The notes under the pieces: generated by a model
What the model was told of the DNA's origin: nothing
Database searches by the model: none
Seen by the model: the letters and a program-made list of their open reading frames with translations, nothing else
Source: Colwellia sp.
GTDB lineage: Bacteria > Pseudomonadota > Gammaproteobacteria > Enterobacterales > Alteromonadaceae
Reading direction: 5' to 3'
Assembly: GCA_013215385.1 (NCBI GenBank)
Contig: JABSOY010000007.1
Location: 186,001-250,000 of the forward strand
DNA: 64,000 nt
Shown here: positions 9,080 to 18,221 of the stretch, piece by piece
Layout of the letters: each line of letters begins with the position of its first letter
How positions within the stretch are numbered: position 1 is the first letter of the stretch
Translations under genes and position numbers: made by a program

Positions 9080-11089
9080 ATGTTGAGCTTTAACTCGATA
9101 CAGAAAAAAATTCTTTATACCATTTCAGCCTTTGCCATTATTACTATTCTGTTGAAAAGTGTTATATTTGCCAATGCTACCTATGATGAAGTTCGCCAAA
9201 ACATCCAACAGCAAATTAATATTCAATTAGAGAATGATGCACTAAAAATAACAAGTTTCTTTACTCAATATGCCCGCGTTACAGATACTTTTATTAATTC
9301 ACCAGAAGTGATTGACTGGATAGTTAATCACCAAGAAAGGGGCAAAGTTTCAGGAACTGAACCTGGTTATCATGGCTTAAACCGTGTTTTACATGCAATT
9401 AGTGACCGAGACGATAATATCTTGTCTGCCTTTTATGCATCAGAAATAACTCAGGAATATTTAGCTGAAGACCGAGTAACAGGTATTCCAGATGAGGGCA
9501 TTGAATTTGATAACGAAAAAGGCTATTTCGTTAGCAAACGTCCTTGGTATAATCATGTCGTAGAATTTAAGGATATGCTAGTGACACCGCCAGCGGTTGA
9601 TATTATAACCGGCGGTATATCTGTATCCTTAGAGCAAGTTATGTACCATCAAGGAAAATTAATTGGTGCCGGTGGTATTGATATGTCAATTAATAACATC
9701 ACTAAATTGACCTCATCTATTTCCTTTAATAACCAAGGATTCGCGGCTTTATTTGATGACAATTGGGAAAATGTGACTTTTCCAGAAAACATTACAAATT
9801 TGGACATCAACAAACCGTTATCAGTAATTGACGATAAATCCGGTTTTGCTGGCTTTGAAGCACTTAAACAAACTCAAGCACAAACACTAAATAGTGTAAC
9901 CATTAATGATAAGAATTTTTACGCAATTTATGTACCTATTTCGACTGACATGCCAAAGATGACTTGGCGCTTACTTATTTTTGTACCTGAAAATGTTATT
10001 GATCAACCAGCTAGTGATGCTGTCATTAGTGAGATTCTTTCTAATATACTTGCTCTTGTGGTTACTTTAATCCTATTAGCTTTCATCACGCATATTATTA
10101 GTAAACCTTTGCGGTTATTAACTCATGCTTTTGCTAGTGTTGCTGAAGGCGACAGTGACTTAACACTTGTATTAAATGTGACAAGTAAGGATGAAACGGG
10201 TCAGTTAGCGGGCTCATTTAATACTTTTTTACAAAAACTACGCCGTGTGATAACCGGTGTAAATAAAGATAAAGAGCAAGTGCAGCAAGCCTCGTCACAA
10301 ATAGAAATTATAGCTGAACAACTTATTGCGAAGACCTGCGATGATAAAATCAATTTAGATTCTGTAACTGTGGCCGCAACTGAACTCTCTTCGAGTGCTG
10401 GTGAAATAGAACAAAATGCCACTCGAACGTCCTCTGCAGCCATAGAAATGCGTGATAAAACAGAGACAACCATAGCTATAGCACAATCAGCGTCTGCGCA
10501 TATGGATACTTTAGGCAGTAAAATTTCTGCAGTTAACGATATTATTAAAGAGTTAGAAAGTGCTTCGAGTAGTATTGGTCAGGTTATTGAGGTGATCAAT
10601 TCAATCGCAGATCAAACTAACCTGCTTGCCTTAAACGCTGCAATCGAAGCCGCTCGCGCCGGTGAACATGGGCGTGGTTTCTCGGTTGTTGCCGATGAGG
10701 TTAGAGGCTTAGCCAGTAGAACACAAGAATCAACCAAGGAAATATCAACCGTAATTGTTGGCTTGCAAGACAAAATTTTACAAGCAGGTACCGGCATCAC
10801 CGAAGGCATGGAACAGACGATTCGAGTAAACGATGAGATTACCAGTTCAGGAGATTCAATGCAGGAAATAGGTCATTTATTGGATGCCATTCAGGATGAC
10901 ATGAGTCATGTAGCCACTGCTTGTATGCAGCAAACTAAAGCGATTAATGAAATTAGTGAAACCATGAATGGTATAACACTTTCCGCACACGACGGTGAAA
11001 AAATGATGAACGAACTCGGCCAGCATGCTAATGAGCTTCATGATTCCGTGAGTGGATTAGATCACCAACTGAAGCAATTTACTTACTAG
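9080..11089 (+). CDS. Methyl-accepting chemotaxis protein with periplasmic dCache-like sensor
   Basis: This is a transmembrane chemoreceptor of 669 residues. TM1 is at about residues 10-30. A periplasmic Cache-type ligand domain follows (about 35-310; motifs [13 protein letters not shown] and [14 protein letters not shown] are characteristic of dCache). TM2 is at about 318-338, then a HAMP segment and a cytoplasmic signalling domain. The conserved hairpin tip is at about 509-545 ([19 protein letters not shown]). dCache domains commonly bind amino acids or other small organic molecules. The gene stands alone with its own terminator, far from the che genes at 38-47 kb, so which CheA it uses is unknown. 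Confidence 0.93.
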   Translation: MLSFNSIQKKILYTISAFAIITILLKSVIFANATYDEVRQNIQQQINIQLENDALKITSFFTQYARVTDTFINSPEVIDWIVNHQERGKVSGTEPGYHGLNRVLHAISDRDDNILSAFYASEITQEYLAEDRVTGIPDEGIEFDNEKGYFVSKRPWYNHVVEFKDMLVTPPAVDIITGGISVSLEQVMYHQGKLIGAGGIDMSINNITKLTSSISFNNQGFAALFDDNWENVTFPENITNLDINKPLSVIDDKSGFAGFEALKQTQAQTLNSVTINDKNFYAIYVPISTDMPKMTWRLLIFVPENVIDQPASDAVISEILSNILALVVTLILLAFITHIISKPLRLLTHAFASVAEGDSDLTLVLNVTSKDETGQLAGSFNTFLQKLRRVITGVNKDKEQVQQASSQIEIIAEQLIAKTCDDKINLDSVTVAATELSSSAGEIEQNATRTSSAAIEMRDKTETTIAIAQSASAHMDTLGSKISAVNDIIKELESASSSIGQVIEVINSIADQTNLLALNAAIEAARAGEHGRGFSVVADEVRGLASRTQESTKEISTVIVGLQDKILQAGTGITEGMEQTIRVNDEITSSGDSMQEIGHLLDAIQDDMSHVATACMQQTKAINEISETMNGITLSAHDGEKMMNELGQHANELHDSVSGLDHQLKQFTY

Positions 11090-11112
11090 AACAGATCGTT
11101 ATTCTCTTATTG

Positions 11113-11135
11113 AAAGGCAACTCTGGGTTGCCTTT
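11113..11135 (+). terminator. Terminator after the chemoreceptor gene
   Basis: A perfect 8-bp stem AAAGGCAA / TTGCCTTT with a 7-nt loop lies 24 bp past the stop. The T tract is short (TTTTAAAT). Confidence 0.65.
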
Positions 11136-11184
11136 TAAATTGCCAGAACAAAGAAATTAACATTATATTTACATTTGGACTCTA

Positions 11185-11239
11185 TTGTTATAAGTTAATA
11201 TTTATACATATTTTGTGTATAAATATTAACTTATAACAA
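11185..11239 (+). promoter_or_regulatory. Perfect 24-bp inverted repeat just before a ribosome binding site
   Basis: The left arm (11185-11208) begins TTGTTATAAGTTAATATTTA. The right arm (11216-11239) is its exact reverse complement, with a 7-nt spacer. The repeat ends 1 bp before the GAGG ribosome binding site (11241-11244) of the gene at 11253. If transcribed it would form a long AT hairpin next to the start site. It could equally be a double-stranded operator. There is no T tract after it, so a simple terminator is unlikely. Confidence 0.7.
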
Positions 11240-11252
11240 AGAGGTAATTGAG

Positions 11253-11483
11253 ATGAGAAAGATTTTTATCGCTTCAGCATGTTTGCTTACAACCTTCTTG
11301 GCAGCACCTTCATTTGAAGCGAGTGCCGCAGCAGCAAGAACCACTTGTACCTATACTTTAGTCGCTGGCGCACCTTGGGCAGATAAATACAGAGTAACGA
11401 GTTACTCTGGACATATAAAGTGCCCAGGAGAGATTATAGGTGGTATAGGTTATTGGCGTATGACCAATGAAGTTCACTCGTAA
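11253..11483 (+). CDS. Very small secreted protein with two cysteines
   Basis: This is a 76-residue precursor. Its signal peptide ends near FEASAAAA. The mature part of about 49 residues holds two Cys (TTCTYTLVAGAPWADKY and HIKCPGEI) that could form a disulfide, and it ends with GGIGYWRMTNEVHS. I do not recognise a family. The start is well defined by a GAGG site 8 nt upstream. The gene has its own terminator at 11529-11546 and is preceded by the 24-bp inverted repeat, so it is a separately controlled short transcript. Possible roles such as a secreted peptide, toxin-like factor or envelope protein cannot be separated. Confidence 0.7.
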   Translation: MRKIFIASACLLTTFLAAPSFEASAAAARTTCTYTLVAGAPWADKYRVTSYSGHIKCPGEIIGGIGYWRMTNEVHS

Positions 11484-11528
11484 TTATTATTAAATTTGAT
11501 AATATTGCATAAAGTTATTTCATTATTT

Positions 11529-11546
11529 AAAGCCCTACCGGGCTTT
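11529..11546 (+). terminator. Rho-independent terminator
   Basis: The stem AAAGCCC / GGGCTTT with a TACC loop is followed by ATTTTTT on the plus strand. It ends the small secreted gene and may also serve apbE from the other side. Confidence 0.8.
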
Positions 11547-11580
11547 ATTTTTTGATAATTATACAACAAGGAAACTGTAT

Positions 11581-12477
11581 TTAACGAATCACCCAATGCT
11601 TTATATCTTGTTCAGTTAAGAATTGCTCTGCATTATTCCCTTGCATCTGTGACAAAGTAGCGAGTATTCCCGCTTGAATACATTGTGGCGCTGAAACGGT
11701 TATCGCTCGTGGTGCATTTTCAATAGGCCAACCGGTTTTTGCATTTAAGATATGACTATAGCGACGACCGTCTTTCAATAAATAGCGCTTAGCATCACCA
11801 CTTGTTGCCAATGCCCCTTTAAATAAGGAGACCACCATAGTTGTCTTCTCTTCAAAACCAGGGTGTTGAACGCCTACTTGCCAAGGCTGATTATTTTTCC
11901 TTGCTGAATTTGTCGCTAAATCGCCGCCAAGATTAACTAAAGCAGGGAATTGCGTTAATGATTTGATCAGTAAAATTGCTCGGTCAACTGCATACTCTTT
12001 AGCAATGCCACCAAAGTCGAGTTCCATTTCTGCGGGTAAAGTAATCTGTAAGTTATCGTATGTTACTTTCTGCCAACCGACATTTTTCAATACTTGTGTT
12101 ACGGTTGCAGAGTCAGGAATATTATCTGTGCAGTCGAAACACCAGGCTTTTCTTAGGACACCCGAGGTGATATCAAAAACCCCTTCACTTAGTTGATAAC
12201 AAGTGTCAGCGAAGTTAAGTAAAGCAAAGGTTTCATCATCAATGGTTACAGGCTTATTATTGCTGCGATTAATTTCGCTACAAAGACTATTAGGGTTATA
12301 GCGACTATATTTGTCTTCTATACGCCAAACCTCTTTACTCACCTGCTCACCAATAGTTTTAGCAAGTGAACGCTTAACGGTTTCTATAATTATTTCACAC
12401 GGGCTTGCCATCGCTACAAACGCAATATAGAAGCCATCTTCTCGTTCAGACATTAATATTTTTCGAGTTTTATTCAA
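11581..12477 (-). CDS. apbE: FAD:protein FMN transferase, ApbE family
   Basis: ApbE enzymes move FMN from FAD onto a Thr/Ser of a target protein, a modification found on Rnf, Nqr and secreted redox proteins. The 298-residue protein shows the family motifs YSRYNPNSLCSEINR, DITSGVLRKAW, LDFGGIAKEYAVD, LVNLGGDLA, ATSGDAKRYL and HILNAKTGWPI. There is no clear signal peptide or lipobox, although many ApbE proteins are periplasmic lipoproteins. It is the last gene of the DUF4266-DUF3570-apbE cluster, with a 97-bp gap to DUF3570. Its target is not evident in the cluster. Confidence 0.9.
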   Translation of the reverse strand: MNKTRKILMSEREDGFYIAFVAMASPCEIIIETVKRSLAKTIGEQVSKEVWRIEDKYSRYNPNSLCSEINRSNNKPVTIDDETFALLNFADTCYQLSEGVFDITSGVLRKAWCFDCTDNIPDSATVTQVLKNVGWQKVTYDNLQITLPAEMELDFGGIAKEYAVDRAILLIKSLTQFPALVNLGGDLATNSARKNNQPWQVGVQHPGFEEKTTMVVSLFKGALATSGDAKRYLLKDGRRYSHILNAKTGWPIENAPRAITVSAPQCIQAGILATLSQMQGNNAEQFLTEQDIKHWVIR

Positions 12478-12574
12478 TATTTAGCCTTCATTATTTTTTC
12501 GCCCTAAACATAAAAACCTTATTAATATAATAATGATTTACGTTAGTAACGCTTATTGGTGTTAACCATTTAAA

Positions 12575-13876
12575 TTAAAATGAATAACTCACTTGGGCAA
12601 TAATTGCCTCAATACTTTCATACAATTCCAGATCAGCTAATTCACCTGGGGCATCATGCCCTGAACTTTCAGGATCTTGGCGATAATATTCAAGCCTGAA
12701 GGCTAAGTCATTGCCATCGCTAAGTTTCATCCCATATTTCAATCCAATGGTAAAAGTCGTCATTTCACCGATTCGATAGTCTGCGCTGGCAAACTCAGGC
12801 AATGCCTCTCCTTGCATTAAGAAAGGTTGATAAAACTTTGCCGCTGTTTGCTGATAAATACGTAAATGTGGCTCTAAATAACGACCATTTTCTAACGGAA
12901 TATAAAATCGACTGTCGACAGTATGAGAGTCAATCTGCCAGTCATCCCACATATAACGATATGAAACATCTAAAATTATCTCATCAAAATGATACTTTGT
13001 TTGTGCAAATACACTTTGTTTGATGCGTTCATCTGGACGATTCTCATAAAGGTAATCTTGTGCAATGCCGTTAATGTTAATCAAAGTTAATATTTTGAAT
13101 GGATCGGTTAAATAACCAGCTACTATTGAGTGAGAATAATTGAATTGAGTGACCATTCGGCGATTAATAACTTGCGTAAAACCAACCATAACATCGGTAG
13201 TGGTTTTATCATCATCGCTGCCTTGTCGAGTAACATTATGCAGGCTATCATCACCATCATGATAAGCTAAAGGCATAGAAATAAAAGGCTTAGGTAAACC
13301 TCCCTCTGGTTCAAAAGTATCTTGAAAATGGCTTAAACCGAAAGATAGCGTTGAATTTTTCTTATTAAAGTCATAAGCGATATTACCATTAATCCCTAAA
13401 GACAAATAATCGTACTCTTTAGAAAGATGTGCACCGAAACTACCCGTGTAATTCTGTGCTAGCGCTTGGGTCCACTGAGCATTCAACTGCACTCGGGTAT
13501 CTTTAAAAGTGTCATCAAGCGGAGTGTCTCCTGTGTTAATATCGTAATCACCTTTACCTGATGGTCTAGTAAAAGTTTGCACATTAGGCTGTGCAATCGC
13601 GCCATTTGCAGAAGCCCCCGATAAAGTATCTACCGTTAATTTTAAATTTAAGATGCTGTCGTCATTAAAAGTTTTTTTAGCGCTAAAAATAGCTTCTGCC
13701 GCAGAAACACGGTCAGCTTCGCTGTAATATAAAAAAGCAGAATCAAACGCCCAAGAGTCTTCGTTGGATGAATCAGGCGGTACAGCAGCGGAACTAGCGT
13801 GCACACTAGCAAACAAAGCTGTAGTTGCTAAGGTAAGTGCCGCTTTCAGATTTTTATTATGAATTTTATTTTTCAT
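12575..13876 (-). CDS. DUF3570 outer-membrane beta-barrel-like protein
   Basis: This is a 433-residue exported protein. The ATG at 13876 is preceded by GGGGA 8 nt upstream and gives a clean signal peptide ending near VHASSAAV. A longer start would overlap the DUF4266 gene. The mature part is rich in alternating aromatic/polar strands and ends in Phe (QVSYSF), as outer-membrane barrels do. It resembles the DUF3570 family, known mainly as a neighbour of apbE and DUF4266 genes. Its function is unknown. A barrel working with a surface or periplasmic flavin system is inference. Confidence 0.78.
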   Translation of the reverse strand: MKNKIHNKNLKAALTLATTALFASVHASSAAVPPDSSNEDSWAFDSAFLYYSEADRVSAAEAIFSAKKTFNDDSILNLKLTVDTLSGASANGAIAQPNVQTFTRPSGKGDYDINTGDTPLDDTFKDTRVQLNAQWTQALAQNYTGSFGAHLSKEYDYLSLGINGNIAYDFNKKNSTLSFGLSHFQDTFEPEGGLPKPFISMPLAYHDGDDSLHNVTRQGSDDDKTTTDVMVGFTQVINRRMVTQFNYSHSIVAGYLTDPFKILTLININGIAQDYLYENRPDERIKQSVFAQTKYHFDEIILDVSYRYMWDDWQIDSHTVDSRFYIPLENGRYLEPHLRIYQQTAAKFYQPFLMQGEALPEFASADYRIGEMTTFTIGLKYGMKLSDGNDLAFRLEYYRQDPESSGHDAPGELADLELYESIEAIIAQVSYSF

Positions 13877-13889
13877 GCTATCATCCCCA

Positions 13890-14114
13890 TTAGTTACAGC
13901 CACAACCTCCGCCACCAAAGGTTTTTCCGCCGCTTGACGCTTCTTTACTAAAATAGATATGATCATCAAGTGCAGAATCTATGGGTGAGGCGGTTAATGC
14001 CATATGCTCTTTTGCTAGCAAATCTCGCTCCCAAGGCTCTACACCTAAACTAGAACAACCCGATGCTAAAGTAACAGCAGAAAATGCTAATGAATATTTA
14101 AATTTCTTGTTCAT
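13890..14114 (-). CDS. DUF4266 small lipoprotein with C-terminal GGGGCGCN tail
   Basis: This is a 74-residue precursor. Residues 1-20 are a lipoprotein-type signal ending ASGC, so the mature protein is about 55 residues, lipid-anchored at Cys20. The middle segment VEPWERDLLAKEHMAL fits DUF4266. The chain ends HIYFSKEASSGGKTFGGGG then CGCN, a glycine-rich tail with a C-x-C pair at the very end. It is the first gene of the cluster, 13 bp before DUF3570. The conserved tail suggests metal or cofactor binding, or modification; none is shown. It was recognised from family memory and not by a search. Confidence 0.78.
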   Translation of the reverse strand: MNKKFKYSLAFSAVTLASGCSSLGVEPWERDLLAKEHMALTASPIDSALDDHIYFSKEASSGGKTFGGGGCGCN

Positions 14115-14409
14115 GTTAACGCCTCATTATTACCTTGATTATTTTATTACTGAGCTAGCAATTACTGATTGCATATTGATGTTCAGACTACTTGGAAAAT
14201 ATTGAATATTAAAAATATCACGAGTTATTATCAGAGTGATATGAAAGATAAATTTACCATTATTGTTGTCATATATTTTTATTCGTATGCAGATTAACGC
14301 CAGAACGAATTCAATAGTGAAGAGGAAGTATCACTTAAAGAGCAGATAAATTACCCTGGTACTAAGCATAAATAAATTTTCTTAAAGAAAACTTAAGAAC
14401 ATTAATTTG

Positions 14410-15087
14410 TCAATTTTCGCCAAAAACAACCAGTTCTCGGTGGTCTAGCCACTGTGGGTATTGGGTCATTACTTTACTGAACATACGGCTCTGTAAGTAG
14501 TTATTTAACCAAGCTCGTAGTTTGGGGTATGGTGATTGTAAATACCATTGGCGCTCTACCTTTGAAAATTTTCGAATAAAAGGCAACAAAGCGATATCAG
14601 CTAAGCTGGCTTTGTCTGACATTAGAAAGCCATTGCGCTGTAATCTTTGTTCTAAATCTGCAATGTATTTTTCACACGCTTTCCTGTCACTTTCAAGTGA
14701 ATCTTCGTGGTAACGTTTTGCACATTGATATTTATCAAAACACTTTTTAAATTCATTATCAAATTGTGAGATTAACGATAACATGTCAGATAATAACTGG
14801 GGAGTTTCACCATGTAAAAGATTATCTGGGTCACTTTCATGCAATGCCCATAACATAACCTCTAAACTTTCATCAATCACTTGCGGTTGTGCGAGCTCAT
14901 TTGTTATCACTAAAACAGGCACAGTTCCTTTAGGTGATACCGCGAGCATTTCTGCTGGTTTGTTGCTTAAAACCAAATCTCGCAAGGCAACTTTTTGTTT
15001 TGCATAATATATTGCGACTCTAGCGCGCATGGCATACGGACAATTTCGAAGAGAATAAAGTATAGGTAAGGGCAAATTTGACGTCAT
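14410..15087 (-). CDS. Glutathione S-transferase-like protein
   Basis: This is a 225-residue cytosolic protein with an N-terminal thioredoxin-like domain holding C16-P-Y-A and SPKGTVPVL (the cis-Pro of the glutathione site), followed by an all-helical C-terminal domain. The CPxA start resembles the omega/beta classes that use Cys. The substrate is unknown; roles in detoxification or protein deglutathionylation are possible. It is divergent from the U32 gene with a 111-bp gap, so the two promoters share that gap. A 295-bp non-coding gap separates it from DUF4266. Confidence 0.85.
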   Translation of the reverse strand: MTSNLPLPILYSLRNCPYAMRARVAIYYAKQKVALRDLVLSNKPAEMLAVSPKGTVPVLVITNELAQPQVIDESLEVMLWALHESDPDNLLHGETPQLLSDMLSLISQFDNEFKKCFDKYQCAKRYHEDSLESDRKACEKYIADLEQRLQRNGFLMSDKASLADIALLPFIRKFSKVERQWYLQSPYPKLRAWLNNYLQSRMFSKVMTQYPQWLDHRELVVFGEN

Positions 15088-15198
15088 GTCGTTTCATTTA
15101 TAAAAAATATACAAGAATAAGTTACTTTAACGGTATTCATTAAGGAAATATATCGGTAAAATCGCCACCTTTAAATTTAAGTGAAAGTAAGTGACCCC

Positions 15199-17511
15199 AT
15201 GGATCAAAAAATAGAATTATTAGCACCCGGCGGTGATGTCGAAGCAATTAAAGCAGCAATTATTGCCGGCGCCGATGCCGTATACTGTGGCCTAGATACT
15301 TTTAACGCCCGTAATCGTGCTACTAATATCTCATTTGATCAGCTTGTTGGTGTTATTCGCTTAGCGCATCGTTATCAATGCGAAATATTCCTAACCTTAA
15401 ATGTTGTTATTTTAGAACGCGAATTTTCTTCACTCGCTAAGCTATTAACCAAACTTGCCAATACCACGCTCGATGGTGTTATCGTGCAAGATATTGGCAT
15501 GTTCTATCTGCTTAAAAAGCATTTTCCAACACTTGATATACACGCATCAACACAATTAACCACGCATAATGTCGGCCAAATCCCCTTTTTGAAGAAGTTA
15601 GGTGCCTCACGTGTCAACTTATCAAGAGAGTTAAATTTACGTGAAATTACCGCAATGGCTGCTGCAGGAAAAGAGCACAATACCTTAACAGAAGTTTTCG
15701 TACATGGTTCATTATGTGTCGCATTCTCTGGTTTATGTTACTCAACTTCAGCCAGTGTCGGTAATTCAGGTAACCGTGGCCGCTGTAGCCAAGCTTGTCG
15801 TGAAGAATATCAACCGACAGAAACAGGCAATAAATTCCCATTAAACATTAAAGATAACTCTGCATTTTTTGATTTACCCGCGCTTATTGAAGCGGGCGTG
15901 CATTCATTTAAAATTGAAGGCCGAATTAAAGGCGCTAGTTATGTACACACAGTTGTCGATAGTTTTCGTAAACAAATTGATGGTTTTCTTAAAACCGGTA
16001 AACTGCTTGAAGACGGTGAACGTCTTTACAAAGTATTTAACCGCGACTTCTCGAACGCGTTTTTACGTGGTGATTTAAACCAGTCGATGTTTATTGAAAA
16101 CCCGCGTGATAATTCTAAATATCACGCTGTCGACAAAAGCAATGCGATATCAGTGGTACAAATTCAAGAAGTTGAGCAAAAGCTTAATGATGAAAAACAA
16201 CTGATAAACGCCTCTGTTGACGAGAAAATAAAACACTTAACCATTGAAAAAGTATCGTTAACGCTGACTATTTCTGGAAAATTAGATCAACCACTCACCT
16301 TAACAGTGACAACTAAAGAACTTTCTCAACAGCAGCCTTTTGTGGATGCAAAAGATAGCGACAAAGGCATTGAAACAAAAACCTTTGAACTTCAATCGCA
16401 AAGTACTTTAGTAAAAAGCGGTAAATTAAGTATTGATAGAGAAACGGTTGAAAAGCGTTTTAAAAGCTTCAACAATGCCCACTTCGAATTAATAGAAATA
16501 TGCACACAAGCACTAGAAGACGGTTTAAGTATTCCTTTTAAAGAGTTAACGGTGTTAAAGAATCAAGCGGCATTATTACTAAATAACTCAAAGCCGGTAA
16601 TAGCTGAAGTTCAATTACCTAAGTTAACAAGGCATGCTAAACAAACTAACACTAGTGAAGTAAAAGCAGAGTTATCAATACTCATTTGTGATGAAAGCGA
16701 TGTGAAATTAGCGAGTTTAACCACTGCTGATATTTACTTTAAACTGCCTGAAGCTTATAAACGCGGTTGCACTAAGTATGTTGGTTTTCTCAAAGAGAAC
16801 CCTCGCCTGATCCCTTGGTTTTCTTCGGTATTAATTGGCAAAGATTACGACGCAGCAGTAAATATTTTAGAACAAGTAAGACCTGAGCTCATTGTTACTA
16901 ATAATACCGGTATCGCCTATGAAGCAAATCGTTTAGGTATTCAATGGATAGCCGGACCATTTTTAAATACCACTAACTCGTACGCTTTACTTGCGATGCA
17001 GGAAGGATTTGACTGTAAAGGTGCGTTTATTTCTAACGAAATTAACCGTCAACAGATTAGAAATATTGCTCGCCCTGAAAACTTTAAATTGTTCTACAGT
17101 ATTTACCACCCAATTTTATTGATGGCCAGCAGACAATGTTTCTTCCAACAAAGTGTTGGCTGTGAAAAACCCCGTATAGATAACGGCTGTATGCTTTCAT
17201 GTGATAAATCGACCAGCATCACTAACTTAAAAGGTGTCTCGTTTGCTATCGACAAACAAAAAGCAGGCTACCCAAGTATTTATAATCAAGATCAGTTTTT
17301 AAATACCGAGATTATTGAAGACTTAAGTGACTTATTTGATGGCTTTATGATTGATTTAACGAATATCGGATCAGGTGATAAAGAAATGCCTGAAAAAGCG
17401 TTATTAATTACTCAGTTTGAGGAGTTGCTTAAAGGTGACGCTTCCGTACCTGAAACACTAAACATTATGGTGCCAGAGTCTACTGACAGTCAATACCATA
17501 CAGGCTTGTAG
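15199..17511 (+). CDS. U32 family protein, RlhA/TrhP-like, with a second C-terminal cysteine-bearing domain
   Basis: Family members known in E. coli (RlhA, TrhP) are Fe-S enzymes for RNA hydroxylation, although the family is named peptidase U32. The first ~300 residues are a U32 domain (IELLAPGGDVEAIKAAI, SRELNLREI, FKIEGRIKG) with the four expected cysteines Cys173, Cys180, Cys196 and Cys200. A DUF3656-like middle follows. The last ~280 residues look like a second, diverged U32-type barrel (WIAGPFLNTTNSYALLAMQE) with its own cysteines 647, 655, 664 and 668. At 770 residues it exceeds RlhA (653). The ATG at 15199 is preferred; a GTG at 15181 is an alternative. It could be RlhA itself or a paralogue. 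Confidence 0.82.
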   Translation: MDQKIELLAPGGDVEAIKAAIIAGADAVYCGLDTFNARNRATNISFDQLVGVIRLAHRYQCEIFLTLNVVILEREFSSLAKLLTKLANTTLDGVIVQDIGMFYLLKKHFPTLDIHASTQLTTHNVGQIPFLKKLGASRVNLSRELNLREITAMAAAGKEHNTLTEVFVHGSLCVAFSGLCYSTSASVGNSGNRGRCSQACREEYQPTETGNKFPLNIKDNSAFFDLPALIEAGVHSFKIEGRIKGASYVHTVVDSFRKQIDGFLKTGKLLEDGERLYKVFNRDFSNAFLRGDLNQSMFIENPRDNSKYHAVDKSNAISVVQIQEVEQKLNDEKQLINASVDEKIKHLTIEKVSLTLTISGKLDQPLTLTVTTKELSQQQPFVDAKDSDKGIETKTFELQSQSTLVKSGKLSIDRETVEKRFKSFNNAHFELIEICTQALEDGLSIPFKELTVLKNQAALLLNNSKPVIAEVQLPKLTRHAKQTNTSEVKAELSILICDESDVKLASLTTADIYFKLPEAYKRGCTKYVGFLKENPRLIPWFSSVLIGKDYDAAVNILEQVRPELIVTNNTGIAYEANRLGIQWIAGPFLNTTNSYALLAMQEGFDCKGAFISNEINRQQIRNIARPENFKLFYSIYHPILLMASRQCFFQQSVGCEKPRIDNGCMLSCDKSTSITNLKGVSFAIDKQKAGYPSIYNQDQFLNTEIIEDLSDLFDGFMIDLTNIGSGDKEMPEKALLITQFEELLKGDASVPETLNIMVPESTDSQYHTGL

Positions 17512-17532
17512 TACAACTAGCTTATCCTAATT

Positions 17533-17588
17533 CAGTAAGTTGCTGCGGTTGATTGCCGTGTAAAGTAATCAAACGAAACAACTTACTG
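17533..17588. terminator. Long imperfect hairpin between convergent genes
   Basis: Two 22-nt arms starting CAGTAAGTTG and ending CAACTTACTG pair with three mismatches or G-U pairs. The hairpin lies between the U32 gene and the convergent RDD gene and could end both transcripts. There is no strong T tract. Confidence 0.45.
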
Positions 17589-17602
17589 CGCATATAGAAT
17601 AA

Positions 17603-18202
17603 TTAATTATTGGTATAACAAACTTTTGTTTTCGCTACATAGTCATGTAGACAACGTTTTTGTTTGCCAAAAATAAACAGCACGTTAACTATACCTGAAA
17701 TAAATTGTCCAGCCACAGGGACAATTGAAAGTACTTGCATAGGTATCATGCGCTTAAATAATATTGTCGTGAAACTCGCCTTCGTATCATCTAAATTTTC
17801 AATTCGAATTGACATGAAATTCTTACCAATCGTTTGTCCGTAATGGTAAAGAAGATAACCATGTACAATCAAACCAACAATAATGCCATAAAGAAGTAAC
17901 ATCACTGATAAACCCAATGTTGGATTGGCTAACATTTCAAAATCCACATAAATAAAGAGAGGTATGGCTAAAACCATGCTAATAACACCATCAATTAAGG
18001 CGGCAATAAAGCGATCGCCTCTTGTTGCTTTCTCTCAAACTATTTTGGTGTTGTCTTCTTCTTCAGGATGAATAACCACCCATTCTTGAATTAACCGGTT
18101 AATTTCTTCGGCTCTTTCAGGATATTGTTCACTGTCTATAGAGCTTGCTGCTGAATGAAGCTCCTCTAATGTGTATGACGAAAAGTCAATTTTTGAATCC
18201 AT
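17603..18202 (-). pseudogene. RDD-family membrane protein interrupted by one in-frame TGA
   Basis: Read as one frame, this gene encodes a 199-residue protein. The soluble N-terminus MDSKIDFSSYTLEELHSAA and YPERAEEINRLIQEW is often seen in front of RDD domains. The RDD membrane domain follows with RGDRFIAALIDGVI, three or four TM segments and QTIGKNFMSIRIE. Codon 56 is TGA (complement of 18035-18037), in frame, with protein-like sequence on both sides and no shift. The next Met is at 17977, inside the first TM. It is a recent nonsense mutation, a sequencing error or a recoded stop. No selenocysteine context is evident. Confidence 0.8.
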
Positions 18203-18221
18203 GTTAAATATTATTCCTATT

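Noticed and set aside
17603-18202. TGA read as selenocysteine in the RDD gene, given selD nearby
   Set aside because: The position is in a linker before a membrane segment, not a redox site. No SECIS-like hairpin is evident after it and no selA/selB is visible. The nearby mnmH explains selD.
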